From a virus, in IMG/VR virus record IMGVR_UViG_3300046454_000439, positions 1 through 39,592 of that record: a stretch of 39,592 bases of DNA. The stretch is one strand, 5' to 3'. Positions 27,891 through 36,273 of the stretch are shown one piece after another. Position 1 is the stretch's first letter. Every line of letters begins with the position of its first letter. The translations under genes and the position numbers were made by a program. Under the pieces are notes generated by a model, which searched no databases, was not told where the DNA came from, and worked only from the letters and a program-made list of their open reading frames with translations.

Positions 27891-30520
27891 TGCCCAGCTC
27901 GCTGCGCAACCCGATACCGCTCACTTTCACAGCGAGAGGATTGAGCGACGCGACGGACGGATCGAATGTTCCGCGCGGCGCGATGCGGGTGCTGACCAAT
28001 CTGATCTCGAACCCGCGCAACACCGGGCAGATGATCTGCCGCCCCGCGGCGGTGCGCATCGAGGACTTGGCGACCTACTTCGACACGCCGACCCAGATCA
28101 CCGGCATGGAGGTCGTCGGCAACCTCGCCTACGGCATGGTCTCGACCGCGACCTACCCGGGCAAGGACGAGCCTTTCTGCTTCGATCTCGCGGCCAACGC
28201 CAACGTTGCGGTAACGGGCGTAACCGCCGCCTCGCTGCCAGCCTCGCCCGCGCTGACCGGGGAGTGGGAGCCGCCGATATTGCGGCACGTCGGTAGTCGG
28301 GTGGTCGTGACGCATCCCGGCTTTACCGACCCGGCCCGCAAATTCGGCTGGTTCGACATCTCCAGCTTCTCGACCACGATCACCGGGAACATGGACGAGC
28401 AGCGGGTCTTTGTCGGCGACACCGACAGCGCCCCTGCGATGGCCCCCTATATCGTCGGCCTGCCGCCCGGCACCTTGCCCGGCGCGGCCGATGTCGGCTT
28501 CACCGTGACGGGCGCCGGCGTCCAGGCCGGTAGCACGATCGAGGAAGTCACGCCGGTCTCGGTGGTGTTCGCAGGCGATATCACCGCCGCCTCGCCGAAC
28601 GTCGTCAACGTGGCGATCAACGGCACGCCGGACACGACCGGGATTTACGTCGGCCAGGCGGTGCAGGGGTCGGGGATCGCGGCCGGCACCCAGGTTGCCA
28701 CGATCAATCGTGCCGGGTTTGCGCTGACCTTGACGATCGACGCGACGGCCACGACCGCCGGGAACGCCATGTCGGCCTTGGGCAACCAGGTCAAGCTGTC
28801 GAAGGACACGACGGCGACGGCGGACGGCGTGACCTTCACGATGTTCAACCAGTACGCCGTCACCGGGAACCCGGATATCACCGGGTTGCAGCCAGGCATG
28901 CTCGTCACGGGTGGCGGCGCGCCCGCAAATACCAAGATCGTCTCGGTCGGCGCGACGCAGATCGTGACCAGCGGCACGACGGTCGTGGGCTCGAACGAAA
29001 TCGCCGTGCCGATCTACCCCAGCGGCATCTCCATCGGCATGACCGTGACCGGGGCCGGCATCCCGACAGGCTCGGTCGTGACCGGCACCACCGGCACGCT
29101 GACCACCAAGTTCATCATCATCTCCAACCCGGCGACCGCCTCCGGCACCACGGGCATCACTCTGACCGGCACGCAAATCCTGCTCGACCAGCCCGTGACG
29201 ACCCCCGCTCTTGGCGCGACCCTGACCGTCTCCGGCGGCACCAAGGCGGCGCCGCTATGGGGCTCAGGCGATACCGCGCCCATCAACCTGCCCTCGGCCC
29301 CGCTCGGTGTCGGCGCCTTCAACGGCCGGGCCTATTACGCGCTGGGCGAGGACGGCATCGGCTTCTCCGACGCGCTGCTGCCCTGCCAGATCACCAACGC
29401 GACGCAATTCCTGGTGCCGGACAACGGCCTCGCCGTGACGGCAATCGGGGAGTTGAAGGGCTATTCGACGACGCTTGGCTTTGTCGTGCGCGGCCTCGCG
29501 GCTTTCCAGTCCGATGTCGATATCCTCCAGATCACCGGCGACCCGACGACCGCCAACCTGACGCTAACCGATCTCTCCTGCGCCACCGGCACGCACGCGC
29601 CCTTGACGTTGGCCTCGACCACCAAGGGCCTCCTGTTCGTCTCGCCGCAAGGGCTGCGGCTGATGAGCCTGTCGGGCGAGATATCGGACCCTATCGGCCA
29701 GGATGGCAGCGGCATCGTCGGCCCGTTCCTCGACGTGACGAACCCGCCGCTTGCCGGCACCGCGCCGGCCTCGCGCATGGCCGCCGCCGCCAACGGCCGG
29801 ACCTATATCGTCGGCGTGCCGAAGACGGACGGGACCACCGCCTGCTACTGGTACGACATGATTCGCGGAGGGTGGACCGGGCCGCACAGCTGCGCTGTCA
29901 GCATGATCCGCACGTGGACGAGTTCGTTCGTCGCCATCCCGACCGCGACCGGGCAAACCACCACGCTGTTCCGTCTGGACGACACGCCGGTAGGTGATTC
30001 TACGTATGTCGAGTTCGGCGACCAGCTGACCTGGGAATGGGAGCCGTCGCTGATGCCCGACACCGGGCAGATGAGCGAGAACTGCATCATCGAAAGCTCG
30101 ATCATGGTGGCCTTGCCGCCGGGCGAGCAGGTGCAGATCGACTTCCTGAACGAGGTCGGCCAGAACCTGGACGGGGTGGCGGTCGCCGGCTATGTGATCC
30201 CGCAAGCCTATTGGGGCGACGGCACATGGGGCAACGATATCTGGGGCGGCACTTGGCTCGGCCCCGACCAGGGCACGATCCGGCAGCGGCAGATACCGTG
30301 GACGACGCCGCTGGTGTTCAAGCAGGGCACCGTCAATATCCGGGGCCTCTCGTCCTCCGGCATCGTTCTCGGCAACCTCTATCTGCGCTATCAGGTGCAG
30401 GGCTACTTGCTGGAGGTCCAGCAGTTCCCGGTGGCGCTGGGGGGTGGGGCCTTCCTGTTGGCGAATGACGGGATCACCATTCTGCGAAACAATACCGCCG
30501 TAAACCTGCGCCCGGATTGA
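27890..30520 (+). CDS. Tail hub / nozzle protein with inserted beta modules
   Basis: 876 residues; ATG 27890 overlaps the HNH stop. The ends look like a beta-propeller tail protein of the P22 gp10 / T7 gp12 sort: N-terminal TGSNVPRGAMRVLTNLISNP-like strand set, and FNGRAYYALGEDGIGFSDAL, GLLFVSPQGLRLMSLSGE, YWYDMIRGGWTGPHS later. Between about residues 195 and 450 are four copies of a short module: VGFTVTGAGVQAGSTIEEV, GIYVGQAVQGSGIAAGTQV, GLQPGMLVTGGGAPANTKIV, GISIGMTVTGAGIPTGSVV. The modules look like an insertion that could decorate the tail tip. Confidence 0.75.
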   Translation: MPSSLRNPIPLTFTARGLSDATDGSNVPRGAMRVLTNLISNPRNTGQMICRPAAVRIEDLATYFDTPTQITGMEVVGNLAYGMVSTATYPGKDEPFCFDLAANANVAVTGVTAASLPASPALTGEWEPPILRHVGSRVVVTHPGFTDPARKFGWFDISSFSTTITGNMDEQRVFVGDTDSAPAMAPYIVGLPPGTLPGAADVGFTVTGAGVQAGSTIEEVTPVSVVFAGDITAASPNVVNVAINGTPDTTGIYVGQAVQGSGIAAGTQVATINRAGFALTLTIDATATTAGNAMSALGNQVKLSKDTTATADGVTFTMFNQYAVTGNPDITGLQPGMLVTGGGAPANTKIVSVGATQIVTSGTTVVGSNEIAVPIYPSGISIGMTVTGAGIPTGSVVTGTTGTLTTKFIIISNPATASGTTGITLTGTQILLDQPVTTPALGATLTVSGGTKAAPLWGSGDTAPINLPSAPLGVGAFNGRAYYALGEDGIGFSDALLPCQITNATQFLVPDNGLAVTAIGELKGYSTTLGFVVRGLAAFQSDVDILQITGDPTTANLTLTDLSCATGTHAPLTLASTTKGLLFVSPQGLRLMSLSGEISDPIGQDGSGIVGPFLDVTNPPLAGTAPASRMAAAANGRTYIVGVPKTDGTTACYWYDMIRGGWTGPHSCAVSMIRTWTSSFVAIPTATGQTTTLFRLDDTPVGDSTYVEFGDQLTWEWEPSLMPDTGQMSENCIIESSIMVALPPGEQVQIDFLNEVGQNLDGVAVAGYVIPQAYWGDGTWGNDIWGGTWLGPDQGTIRQRQIPWTTPLVFKQGTVNIRGLSSSGIVLGNLYLRYQVQGYLLEVQQFPVALGGGAFLLANDGITILRNNTAVNLRPD

Positions 30521-30524
30521 GCCG

Positions 30525-30965
30525 ATGGCTGGCGAGACCTTTGCATACTTCCTATGGGAAGACCCGCTGACGACGGAGTTGCCGGCGCCGTCTTTGCCGA
30601 CCGACAGGATCGCCGTCGCCCGCGGACCCTCCGGCTCGGAAACGGCCTATTACGTCCAGCTTGGCGCTTTCCTGCCGGGGTCGGTCCAGTTTGCGCAGCC
30701 GGTCACGGGGGCGACAGTGGTGGCGACGGCCTCGGCATTGCAGCTTGAGCCGGCCGGGACGCTGGCGACCCTGACGGTAACGCTGCCGGCTGCCCCGGTG
30801 GACGGGCAGATATTCGAGCTTTCGACGACGGAGCAGCTTACGGCGCTGACGGTGCAGGGCGCGGCGGGCGAGACGGTGCGCGGCGGCTCCTACCTGCTCA
30901 ACGCCGACAGCGGCTCATCCTGGCGGTACAGAGAGGCAAGCGTGACATGGTTTGTACGATACTAA
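30525..30965 (+). CDS. Hypothetical tail protein
   Basis: 146 residues. LPTDRIAVARGPSGSETAYY, QFAQPVTGATVVATAS and a C-terminal region of short strands (SYLLNADSGSSWRYREASV). Beta-rich; likely part of the tail tip or spike base. Not recognised. Confidence 0.55.
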   Translation: MAGETFAYFLWEDPLTTELPAPSLPTDRIAVARGPSGSETAYYVQLGAFLPGSVQFAQPVTGATVVATASALQLEPAGTLATLTVTLPAAPVDGQIFELSTTEQLTALTVQGAAGETVRGGSYLLNADSGSSWRYREASVTWFVRY

Positions 30966-30977
30966 AGAGAGGATGAA

Positions 30978-31223
30978 ATGGCTGTTGATGCGAGCCGGAT
31001 CGCGGTCTCCCTAAGAACGGAGTCCGATATGAGCGACCCTCACGGCGATGGCTTTGTGAGGGCTACGTTAAGGATCGGCCCGCGATTCGGGTTCTCGATC
31101 TACGTCGACAAGACCGAGAATGCCTACGCAGATGCCAGCAAGTTGCTGTCGCTGATCGTGGCGGCGACGGTCGAGCGATACCCGGAGATCAGGGATGCCC
31201 TGACAGAAGAAGTGGGAGGCTGA
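30978..31223 (+). CDS. Small hypothetical protein
   Basis: 81 residues. GAGGA precedes ATG 30978. GFVRATLRIGPRFGFSIYVD and TENAYADASKLLSLIVAAT. Not recognised. Confidence 0.6.
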   Translation: MAVDASRIAVSLRTESDMSDPHGDGFVRATLRIGPRFGFSIYVDKTENAYADASKLLSLIVAATVERYPEIRDALTEEVGG

Positions 31224-31239
31224 CATCGCCATCAAACCC

Positions 31240-33228
31240 ATGCGCCCGGCCCTTGCTGCGGCATGTTTCCTCGCACTTTTGACCCTCGCCGGGGCAGCGC
31301 ACGCTACCTGCCCGGTGATCCCGTTCGTCTTCCGCAACGGCACCCCGATGGACGCGGGCCAGGTCAACCAGAACTTCGCCTCGATCCGCGATTGCGCCAA
31401 CGCCAGCACCGGCGACGTGCTCGGGCCGGGTGCCAGCGCCATCGGCAACGTCGCCACCTTCAGCGACACCGCCGGCCACCGCATTGCCGACAGCGGCGCG
31501 CCGCCGACCCTGATCGTGCCGACCAACGCGGCCCTGAAGGCGAAGTCCACGGTCGGGATCAAGGCGCTCCTGCGCAACGGCTTCCTGGCGCAAGGCGACG
31601 TCGCGCCCCTGATGTACGTCGCATCGAGCAGCCCGTGCACCCTCAACGCCGGGGCGGGCGACGACGGTTCGCAGGTCAAGTCATCCGACAGCCGCTGCTG
31701 GATCGCGCAGTTTGCCAATGGCGTCATCGACCCTCGGCAATTCGGCTGCGTCGGCGACGGCGTGACGGACGACACGGTTTGCTTCCAGGCCGCCATCGAC
31801 GCCGCCGCCTACAAGACGGTGCAGCTGGTCTCGGGGCACTATTACTGCATCACGGCAGCGACGATCACTTCGGCCATGACGCTGGCCGGGGCGAACCTCG
31901 GCGTCGTTCCGCCGGTCGGCAGCGGCGGTATCATCGCCTGCGCCAAGAACGCCAACCTGATCTCGGTCAATGCGGGCGGGGTGATTATCCGGGGGGTGGT
32001 TCTGAACGGCACCGGCGGCAATACCGGCGGCTACGCCTTCGGCTTCAATGCCAACGATATCAGGCTCGAAAACAGCCTTATCAACGGCTTCTGCAACTAC
32101 ATCATCAACGGCGGGTCGCACAACGTCGTCAACGGCAACACCTTTACCGACAACGTGAACCCGACCGATTCGACGGGGTGCTACGTCATCACTGATGGCA
32201 CGGCCTCGGTCCAGGCCATCGGCTCGGTCTACACCAACAACCTGATGACGACATGGGGGCCGGCGGCAACCCAGACCTACACGGCGGGATTCCTGTTCCA
32301 GAACTCGGGCGGCCCCTACATCTCGAAGAACGATGTCCAGCGCACGAATTTCGGGACGATCATCAAGCCGATCGCCGGTAAGGCCGTGGCCTTTGCCTTT
32401 TTCGATCAGACCGTGCTCGGCGACACGACCAACAGCGACGGCCTCCTGATCGACACGAATGCCGGGAGCCTCGTGCAGATCATCAAGATCAACAACTCCT
32501 ACATCGCCCGCAACGGCGACTGGGCGGGAACCGCCGGCTGGGCCAATCAGGCGCGGAACGCGACGATCCAGAACACCGGCGGCGGCGGCTCCATCGTCTC
32601 CGGCGTCCACATCATCGGGCTGGCGGGCAACACGGCATCGGACCAGAACATCTTTGTCGGAGGCACCGGCACGAACGATGTCACGATCGACAGCTCGACC
32701 CTGTGCTACGCCGGCCAGCGGGTGGCCGCGGCGAATATCTACATCGACGAATCGACGGTTGCGGTGAGGAACAACACGCTGGCCGATGCCTGCGATGGGG
32801 TGGGCTTCGTCAGCGCCACCACCAGCAACGTCTATTTCGGCAATGTCGGGGTGAACAACGTCATCATCACCGGCAACCAGTTTTTCGGCTCCAGCGTGTC
32901 GCCGATCGGCGGGTTCCACCCGACCAACTCGAACGAGCTTCAGATAAGCAACAACTGGCCCCTGGATAGCGAGGCCCAGACCCTCGCCTCGGCTGCGGTC
33001 GTCGACTTCGGGTTCTATCCGCTGATCCGCATCACGGGCGCGGTCGCCGTGACCAATCTTGAGGCTCCATGGCAGGCGCGCGACGTGCGGATTTTCGTGG
33101 TGGACGGGCTGACGTTCACGGCCGGCGGCGGTGGCACCAACCCGGTCTGCGCCGACAAGGCCGTGGCGGCTCTGACTTTCGTGACCGCGACCTTCGTGCC
33201 GACCGACCTCTGCTGGGCGATCCACTAA
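31240..33228 (+). CDS. Exported beta-helix tail spike (pectate-lyase fold)
   Basis: 662 residues. A classic Sec signal, positive M-R, hydrophobic ALAAACFLALLTLAG and A-H-A cleavage before T-C-P, is unusual for a virion protein. The mature N-terminus VNQNFASIRDCANASTGDVL and VLGPGASAIGNVATFSDTAG is typical of tail-fibre attachment. DPRQFGCVGDGVTDDTVCFQ begins a right-handed beta-helix of about 400 residues with repeated Asn/Gly turns (IINGGSHNVVNGNTFTDN). The mature protein has 14 cysteines. A C-terminal cap ends in D-L-C-W-A-I-H. Likely receptor-binding or glycan-cleaving. No ribosome-binding site is close to this ATG. Confidence 0.8.
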   Translation: MRPALAAACFLALLTLAGAAHATCPVIPFVFRNGTPMDAGQVNQNFASIRDCANASTGDVLGPGASAIGNVATFSDTAGHRIADSGAPPTLIVPTNAALKAKSTVGIKALLRNGFLAQGDVAPLMYVASSSPCTLNAGAGDDGSQVKSSDSRCWIAQFANGVIDPRQFGCVGDGVTDDTVCFQAAIDAAAYKTVQLVSGHYYCITAATITSAMTLAGANLGVVPPVGSGGIIACAKNANLISVNAGGVIIRGVVLNGTGGNTGGYAFGFNANDIRLENSLINGFCNYIINGGSHNVVNGNTFTDNVNPTDSTGCYVITDGTASVQAIGSVYTNNLMTTWGPAATQTYTAGFLFQNSGGPYISKNDVQRTNFGTIIKPIAGKAVAFAFFDQTVLGDTTNSDGLLIDTNAGSLVQIIKINNSYIARNGDWAGTAGWANQARNATIQNTGGGGSIVSGVHIIGLAGNTASDQNIFVGGTGTNDVTIDSSTLCYAGQRVAAANIYIDESTVAVRNNTLADACDGVGFVSATTSNVYFGNVGVNNVIITGNQFFGSSVSPIGGFHPTNSNELQISNNWPLDSEAQTLASAAVVDFGFYPLIRITGAVAVTNLEAPWQARDVRIFVVDGLTFTAGGGGTNPVCADKAVAALTFVTATFVPTDLCWAIH

Positions 33229-33237
33229 AAGAAACGA

Positions 33238-33261
33238 CGGGCCGAAGCCCGCCGAGTTTTT
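33238..33261 (+). terminator. Terminator after the tail spike
   Basis: CGGGC-CGAA-GCCCG hairpin followed by TTTTT. The 143 bp to the next gene holds nothing else that I recognise beyond the ribosome-binding site. Confidence 0.5.
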
Positions 33262-33371
33262 GCCACCACACCTTGAGAGTCCTCGGTCCCCCGACCAAGA
33301 CCGTCACTATACCTAGCGTGGCGCAATTTCGCAAGCCGTGCTAATAGGGCTTGACAGTTTCGGAGGGGATC

Positions 33372-33710
33372 ATGCGCAAGACCATCGCCGCACTCGCCTG
33401 CGGCATCCTGCTCGGCACCGCCGCGATGCAAATCTCTGCCGCTATCCCAACGGGTGGCGGGTCGTCCGGCCCGGTCGAGCCGACCGCGCCCGGCATCCTT
33501 GGCCGGGTCAACGATTATCTCGGCAACCTCGTCTCGGCCTCGGCCAACACGGGCGAGTTGCAGTTCTTCGCGACACAGACATGGACGGCGAACTCGAACG
33601 TCGCCACCACGATGACCTCACTCGGGCCGCAGGGATCGCACACCACGATTCAGAAGTGGTTCGTGGTCGTCGATAACACCGGCGTCGTCCGGTATATCCC
33701 GGCTTACTAA
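33372..33710 (+). CDS. Small secreted protein
   Basis: 112 residues from ATG 33372, preceded by GGAGGGG. Signal (K-T-I-A-A-L-A-C-G-I-L-L-G-T-A-A) with cleavage after S-A-A. The mature part is Gly/Ser/Pro-rich, then ELQFFATQTWTANSNVATTM and WFVVVDNTGVVRYIPAY. No mature cysteines. The last 93 bp overlap the minus-strand glycan gene. Function unknown; probably associated with the spike or fibre. Confidence 0.65.
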   Translation: MRKTIAALACGILLGTAAMQISAAIPTGGGSSGPVEPTAPGILGRVNDYLGNLVSASANTGELQFFATQTWTANSNVATTMTSLGPQGSHTTIQKWFVVVDNTGVVRYIPAY

Positions 33711-34517
33711 GCCGGCCAGGACGGCGAACAGGACCGCCCACATGGGCCAGGACGCCGAGAGAAAGAGGCCGGCCACGACCCAGGCGGCGAGGATCGCCCT
33801 GTCGTCGCGGCCGGCTAGTCGCCATACGGTGACGGCGAGCCACATGCCCGCCGCGGCGCCGATGATGCCGGTGGCGATCAGCCAGTCAAGCGGGACGGAA
33901 TAGAAATGGTTGAGCGGCCAGACCTCGACCCCGCGAATCCCCCATCCCGTCAGCGGGTGCTGGGCGGCGATCTTGAGGCCAAGGGTCCAGATGCCGATCC
34001 GCGCCTCTGGCCGCCACAGCAGGATTGCGGCAGCTATTGCGGCGATGATCCCCACGCAGGCGGCGATACGGGAACGCTGCCACAGCCAGACCGCGCCGCC
34101 CGCGCCGACCGCCAGCAGCGCGCCGCGGCTCTGGGTTACGGCTACGGTGACGAGGTTGCCCACAGCCAGATAGCGATAGCCGAAGCGCAGGCAGACAAAG
34201 GCCATGACGGCGGCGAATGCGCCGAGGTAGTCGGGGCTGGCGAACGGCCCGGGTGGCCGAAATGGGTATTCGAGCCGGGGCAGCTGTACATAGGCGCAAA
34301 TGGCCGCCCCTACGGAAACCCATATGAAGCCGGTCCATACGCGGTCTATCTGGGGCCGGTCCAGGGCGGACAGCACGAGAAACCAGCAACCCAAGGCCAT
34401 CGCGGGCATGAAGGTGCCGGACCCTCCGGCGACGGGGATGGCGGCGGCGACAAGGCAGGCTAGGACCGCCCAGGTCAGGCGGTTGCTGCGGCTGGCGGCA
34501 AGGGTCGCGCTCGTCAT
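33618..34517 (-). CDS. O-antigen ligase/polymerase-like membrane protein (Wzy/WaaL type)
   Basis: 299 residues with about nine to ten hydrophobic segments. The family pattern is visible: AVTQSRGALLAVGAGGAVWL, then a periplasmic part HPLTGWGIRGVEVWPLNHFY and LDWLIATGIIGAAAGMWLAV, as in O-antigen polymerases and ligases. It acts, if so, at the periplasmic face to link or polymerise O-antigen units. It is the only minus-strand gene in the late region, with AAGGA before ATG 34517, and its 3' end is antisense to the previous gene for 93 bp. Phages such as Pseudomonas D3 carry related genes that change host O-antigen after lysogeny; that role here is inference. Confidence 0.7.
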   Translation of the reverse strand: MTSATLAASRSNRLTWAVLACLVAAAIPVAGGSGTFMPAMALGCWFLVLSALDRPQIDRVWTGFIWVSVGAAICAYVQLPRLEYPFRPPGPFASPDYLGAFAAVMAFVCLRFGYRYLAVGNLVTVAVTQSRGALLAVGAGGAVWLWQRSRIAACVGIIAAIAAAILLWRPEARIGIWTLGLKIAAQHPLTGWGIRGVEVWPLNHFYSVPLDWLIATGIIGAAAGMWLAVTVWRLAGRDDRAILAAWVVAGLFLSASWPMWAVLFAVLAGLVSRDIPDDAGVIDDHEPLLNRGVRSLRPE

Positions 34518-34595
34518 CGGGTTCCTTGGCTTTGTGGCATTCGGGTTGACATGAACACGTCGGGCAACTTCGCCGGCACCATCGGGAGAAAGCGT

Positions 34596-34769
34596 ATGCC
34601 AAAGCGCACGCCGGGCGGCAAGAAAACGGCGGTGGCCGATGTCGAGAGCAAGCTGAAGCGCGAGTACCCCGGCAACAAGTCGGCGGTGTACGGCACGCTC
34701 AACAAGATCGGCCTCATGCGCGGCAACAAGACCACCGCGAAGGGGCGCAAGGCCGCGAGGAAAAAGTGA
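34596..34769 (+). CDS. Small basic conserved phage protein
   Basis: 57 residues from ATG 34596, which follows GGGAG; an upstream ATG at 34551 lacks a site. ESKLKREYPGNKSAVYGTLN, then G-L-M-R-G-N-K-T-T, is a pattern seen in small phage proteins of unknown role. Very basic, with Lys/Arg-rich ends, so possibly nucleic-acid binding. It has no signal and differs from its neighbours. Confidence 0.7.
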   Translation: MPKRTPGGKKTAVADVESKLKREYPGNKSAVYGTLNKIGLMRGNKTTAKGRKAARKK

Positions 34770-35212
34770 TGTTCGACGGCGCGCAGGACGATTGGGTGAT
34801 GGGCGACCCGCTGGGCGGCAAGCTGATCGAGTGGCGGTGGACGCGGCCGCTCGTGCTCGCCGCGGCGGTTGCCGCGCTGTCGATCGCGCTGGCGACCTCG
34901 GCCTTCGCTCAGGCGAGCGCGGCGCTGTCGCGCTGCGACCAGACGGTTACGACCGGCTCGGCCCCCGTGGTCTTCCCGACCGCGACCACCACAGGCCCGT
35001 CTGCGCCGCAGAACTACTTCATGATCTGCAACGCGCACGCCTCGAACACGCTCGGGGTCAACCTGACCGGGGGAACCGCCGCCATCGGCTCGGCCGGCAC
35101 GCTGACCTTGCAACCCGGCGGCTGCCTGTGGCGTGACAAGTTCCCGATTCCGCCTGCGGTCACGATCATCGGCTCGGCCAGCGGCACCACCACGGCATGT
35201 TGGTACAAATGA
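34769..35212 (+). CDS. Secreted or membrane-anchored small virion-type protein
   Basis: 147 residues from ATG 34769 (TGATG). A 29-residue cytoplasmic leader precedes a signal (LVLAAAVAALSIALATSAFA) with possible cleavage before Q-A-S-A. The mature part of about 100 residues has four cysteines and Thr/Gly-rich strands (LTGGTAAIGSAGTLTLQPGG), ending T-A-C-W-Y-K. Function unknown; it is coupled by ATGA to the fibre gene. Confidence 0.65.
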   Translation: MFDGAQDDWVMGDPLGGKLIEWRWTRPLVLAAAVAALSIALATSAFAQASAALSRCDQTVTTGSAPVVFPTATTTGPSAPQNYFMICNAHASNTLGVNLTGGTAAIGSAGTLTLQPGGCLWRDKFPIPPAVTIIGSASGTTTACWYK

Positions 35213-36273
35213 AGCGCCACGCTCTCGGACTTCTCCTGGCGTTGCTGCCGGTGGCAGCGGCGGCGCAGGTCTACAACCCGCCCAACGCCCTCGTGCCGGG
35301 CGGCGCCCTTTTTACCCTCGGCTCGACCGCGATCACCTACGGCAGCACCGTCACGACGGTCGCCGGCCTAACCCTCTCGGGCGGCACGCTGTCTGGCACG
35401 ACGACACTCCCCGGATCGGGGCAGATAACATCTGGCGGGTTATTGGGATTGGGTGTTACGCCGACAACTATTATCCACTTATCGGCGGCGGCCCCGAGAA
35501 TTAGCCTCAGAGATACCGGGCTTTCAGAAAGAACTGTTTATGCTAGGGCAGATAACAATGGCACCACTAATTTCGTAGCACTCGGCGTAAGGACTGGCGG
35601 AGATACTGCAAATCAAGACATGGTGTTGGCTGATGTGAACGGGGTCAGCATAGCCGGACCAAACAAACCAATAGCGAAATTGAATATTGGGACCACCGCA
35701 GGCACGGCGCGCATCTACAACCTTTTCACCGATGCCTCAAACAGCGAGTGGGCGTATCTCGGGTCGTGGGCCGCCAACGTATCGACATTCGGCACTGCGC
35801 ATAACGGCAGCGGCGTCGCCCGCGACGTTAGCCTTGTCTATGACGGAACGGAACGCATCCGTCTCGTAACGGGAGGCATCAATCTGCCGTCACTCCCGAG
35901 TGACGCGACCCATACCGACAATACCGTTTGCGCCGATACCAGTACGGGACTGCTTTATAAAGGATCTGGCGCTGTCGGTATTTGCCTTGGGACATCGAGC
36001 GCTCGCTTCAAGCACGACATATCGCCGTTGCGGCCCGGGCTCGCACAAATCATGGCACTTCAACCCGTCTCGTATCGCTACAATAAGGGCTACGGCGATG
36101 ACGGCGCTCGCGAGTTGTATGGGTTTACTGCCGAACAAGTAGCCGATGTTCTGCCGGAACTGGTTGGACACGACGCCGAGGGGCGCCCGAACAGCGTTGA
36201 TTGGGCGGGTATTGTGCCGGTGTTGGTTAAGGCGATCCAAGAATTGAAGGAATCGGAGAAAGCCGCTAGATGA
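35209..36273 (+). CDS. Exported tail fibre with S74 self-cleaving chaperone
   Basis: 354 residues from ATG 35209. Signal GLLLALLPVAAAA with cleavage before Q-V-Y-N. Thr/Gly-rich repeats follow, then a C-terminal peptidase-S74 intramolecular chaperone: SSARFKHDISPLRPG with a Ser/Lys pair (S263, K268), QPVSYRYNKGYG and LYGFTAEQVADVLPELV, then a trimerising helix. S74 domains help trimeric fibres fold and then cut themselves off. Two mature cysteines. The middle (35430-35980) is AT-rich, suggesting recent exchange. Confidence 0.88.
   Translation: MKRHALGLLLALLPVAAAAQVYNPPNALVPGGALFTLGSTAITYGSTVTTVAGLTLSGGTLSGTTTLPGSGQITSGGLLGLGVTPTTIIHLSAAAPRISLRDTGLSERTVYARADNNGTTNFVALGVRTGGDTANQDMVLADVNGVSIAGPNKPIAKLNIGTTAGTARIYNLFTDASNSEWAYLGSWAANVSTFGTAHNGSGVARDVSLVYDGTERIRLVTGGINLPSLPSDATHTDNTVCADTSTGLLYKGSGAVGICLGTSSARFKHDISPLRPGLAQIMALQPVSYRYNKGYGDDGARELYGFTAEQVADVLPELVGHDAEGRPNSVDWAGIVPVLVKAIQELKESEKAAR

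Noticed and set aside
33352-33358. TTGACA just upstream of the 33372 gene
   Set aside because: It is too close to the start codon to have a -10 and a transcript start before the ribosome-binding site.
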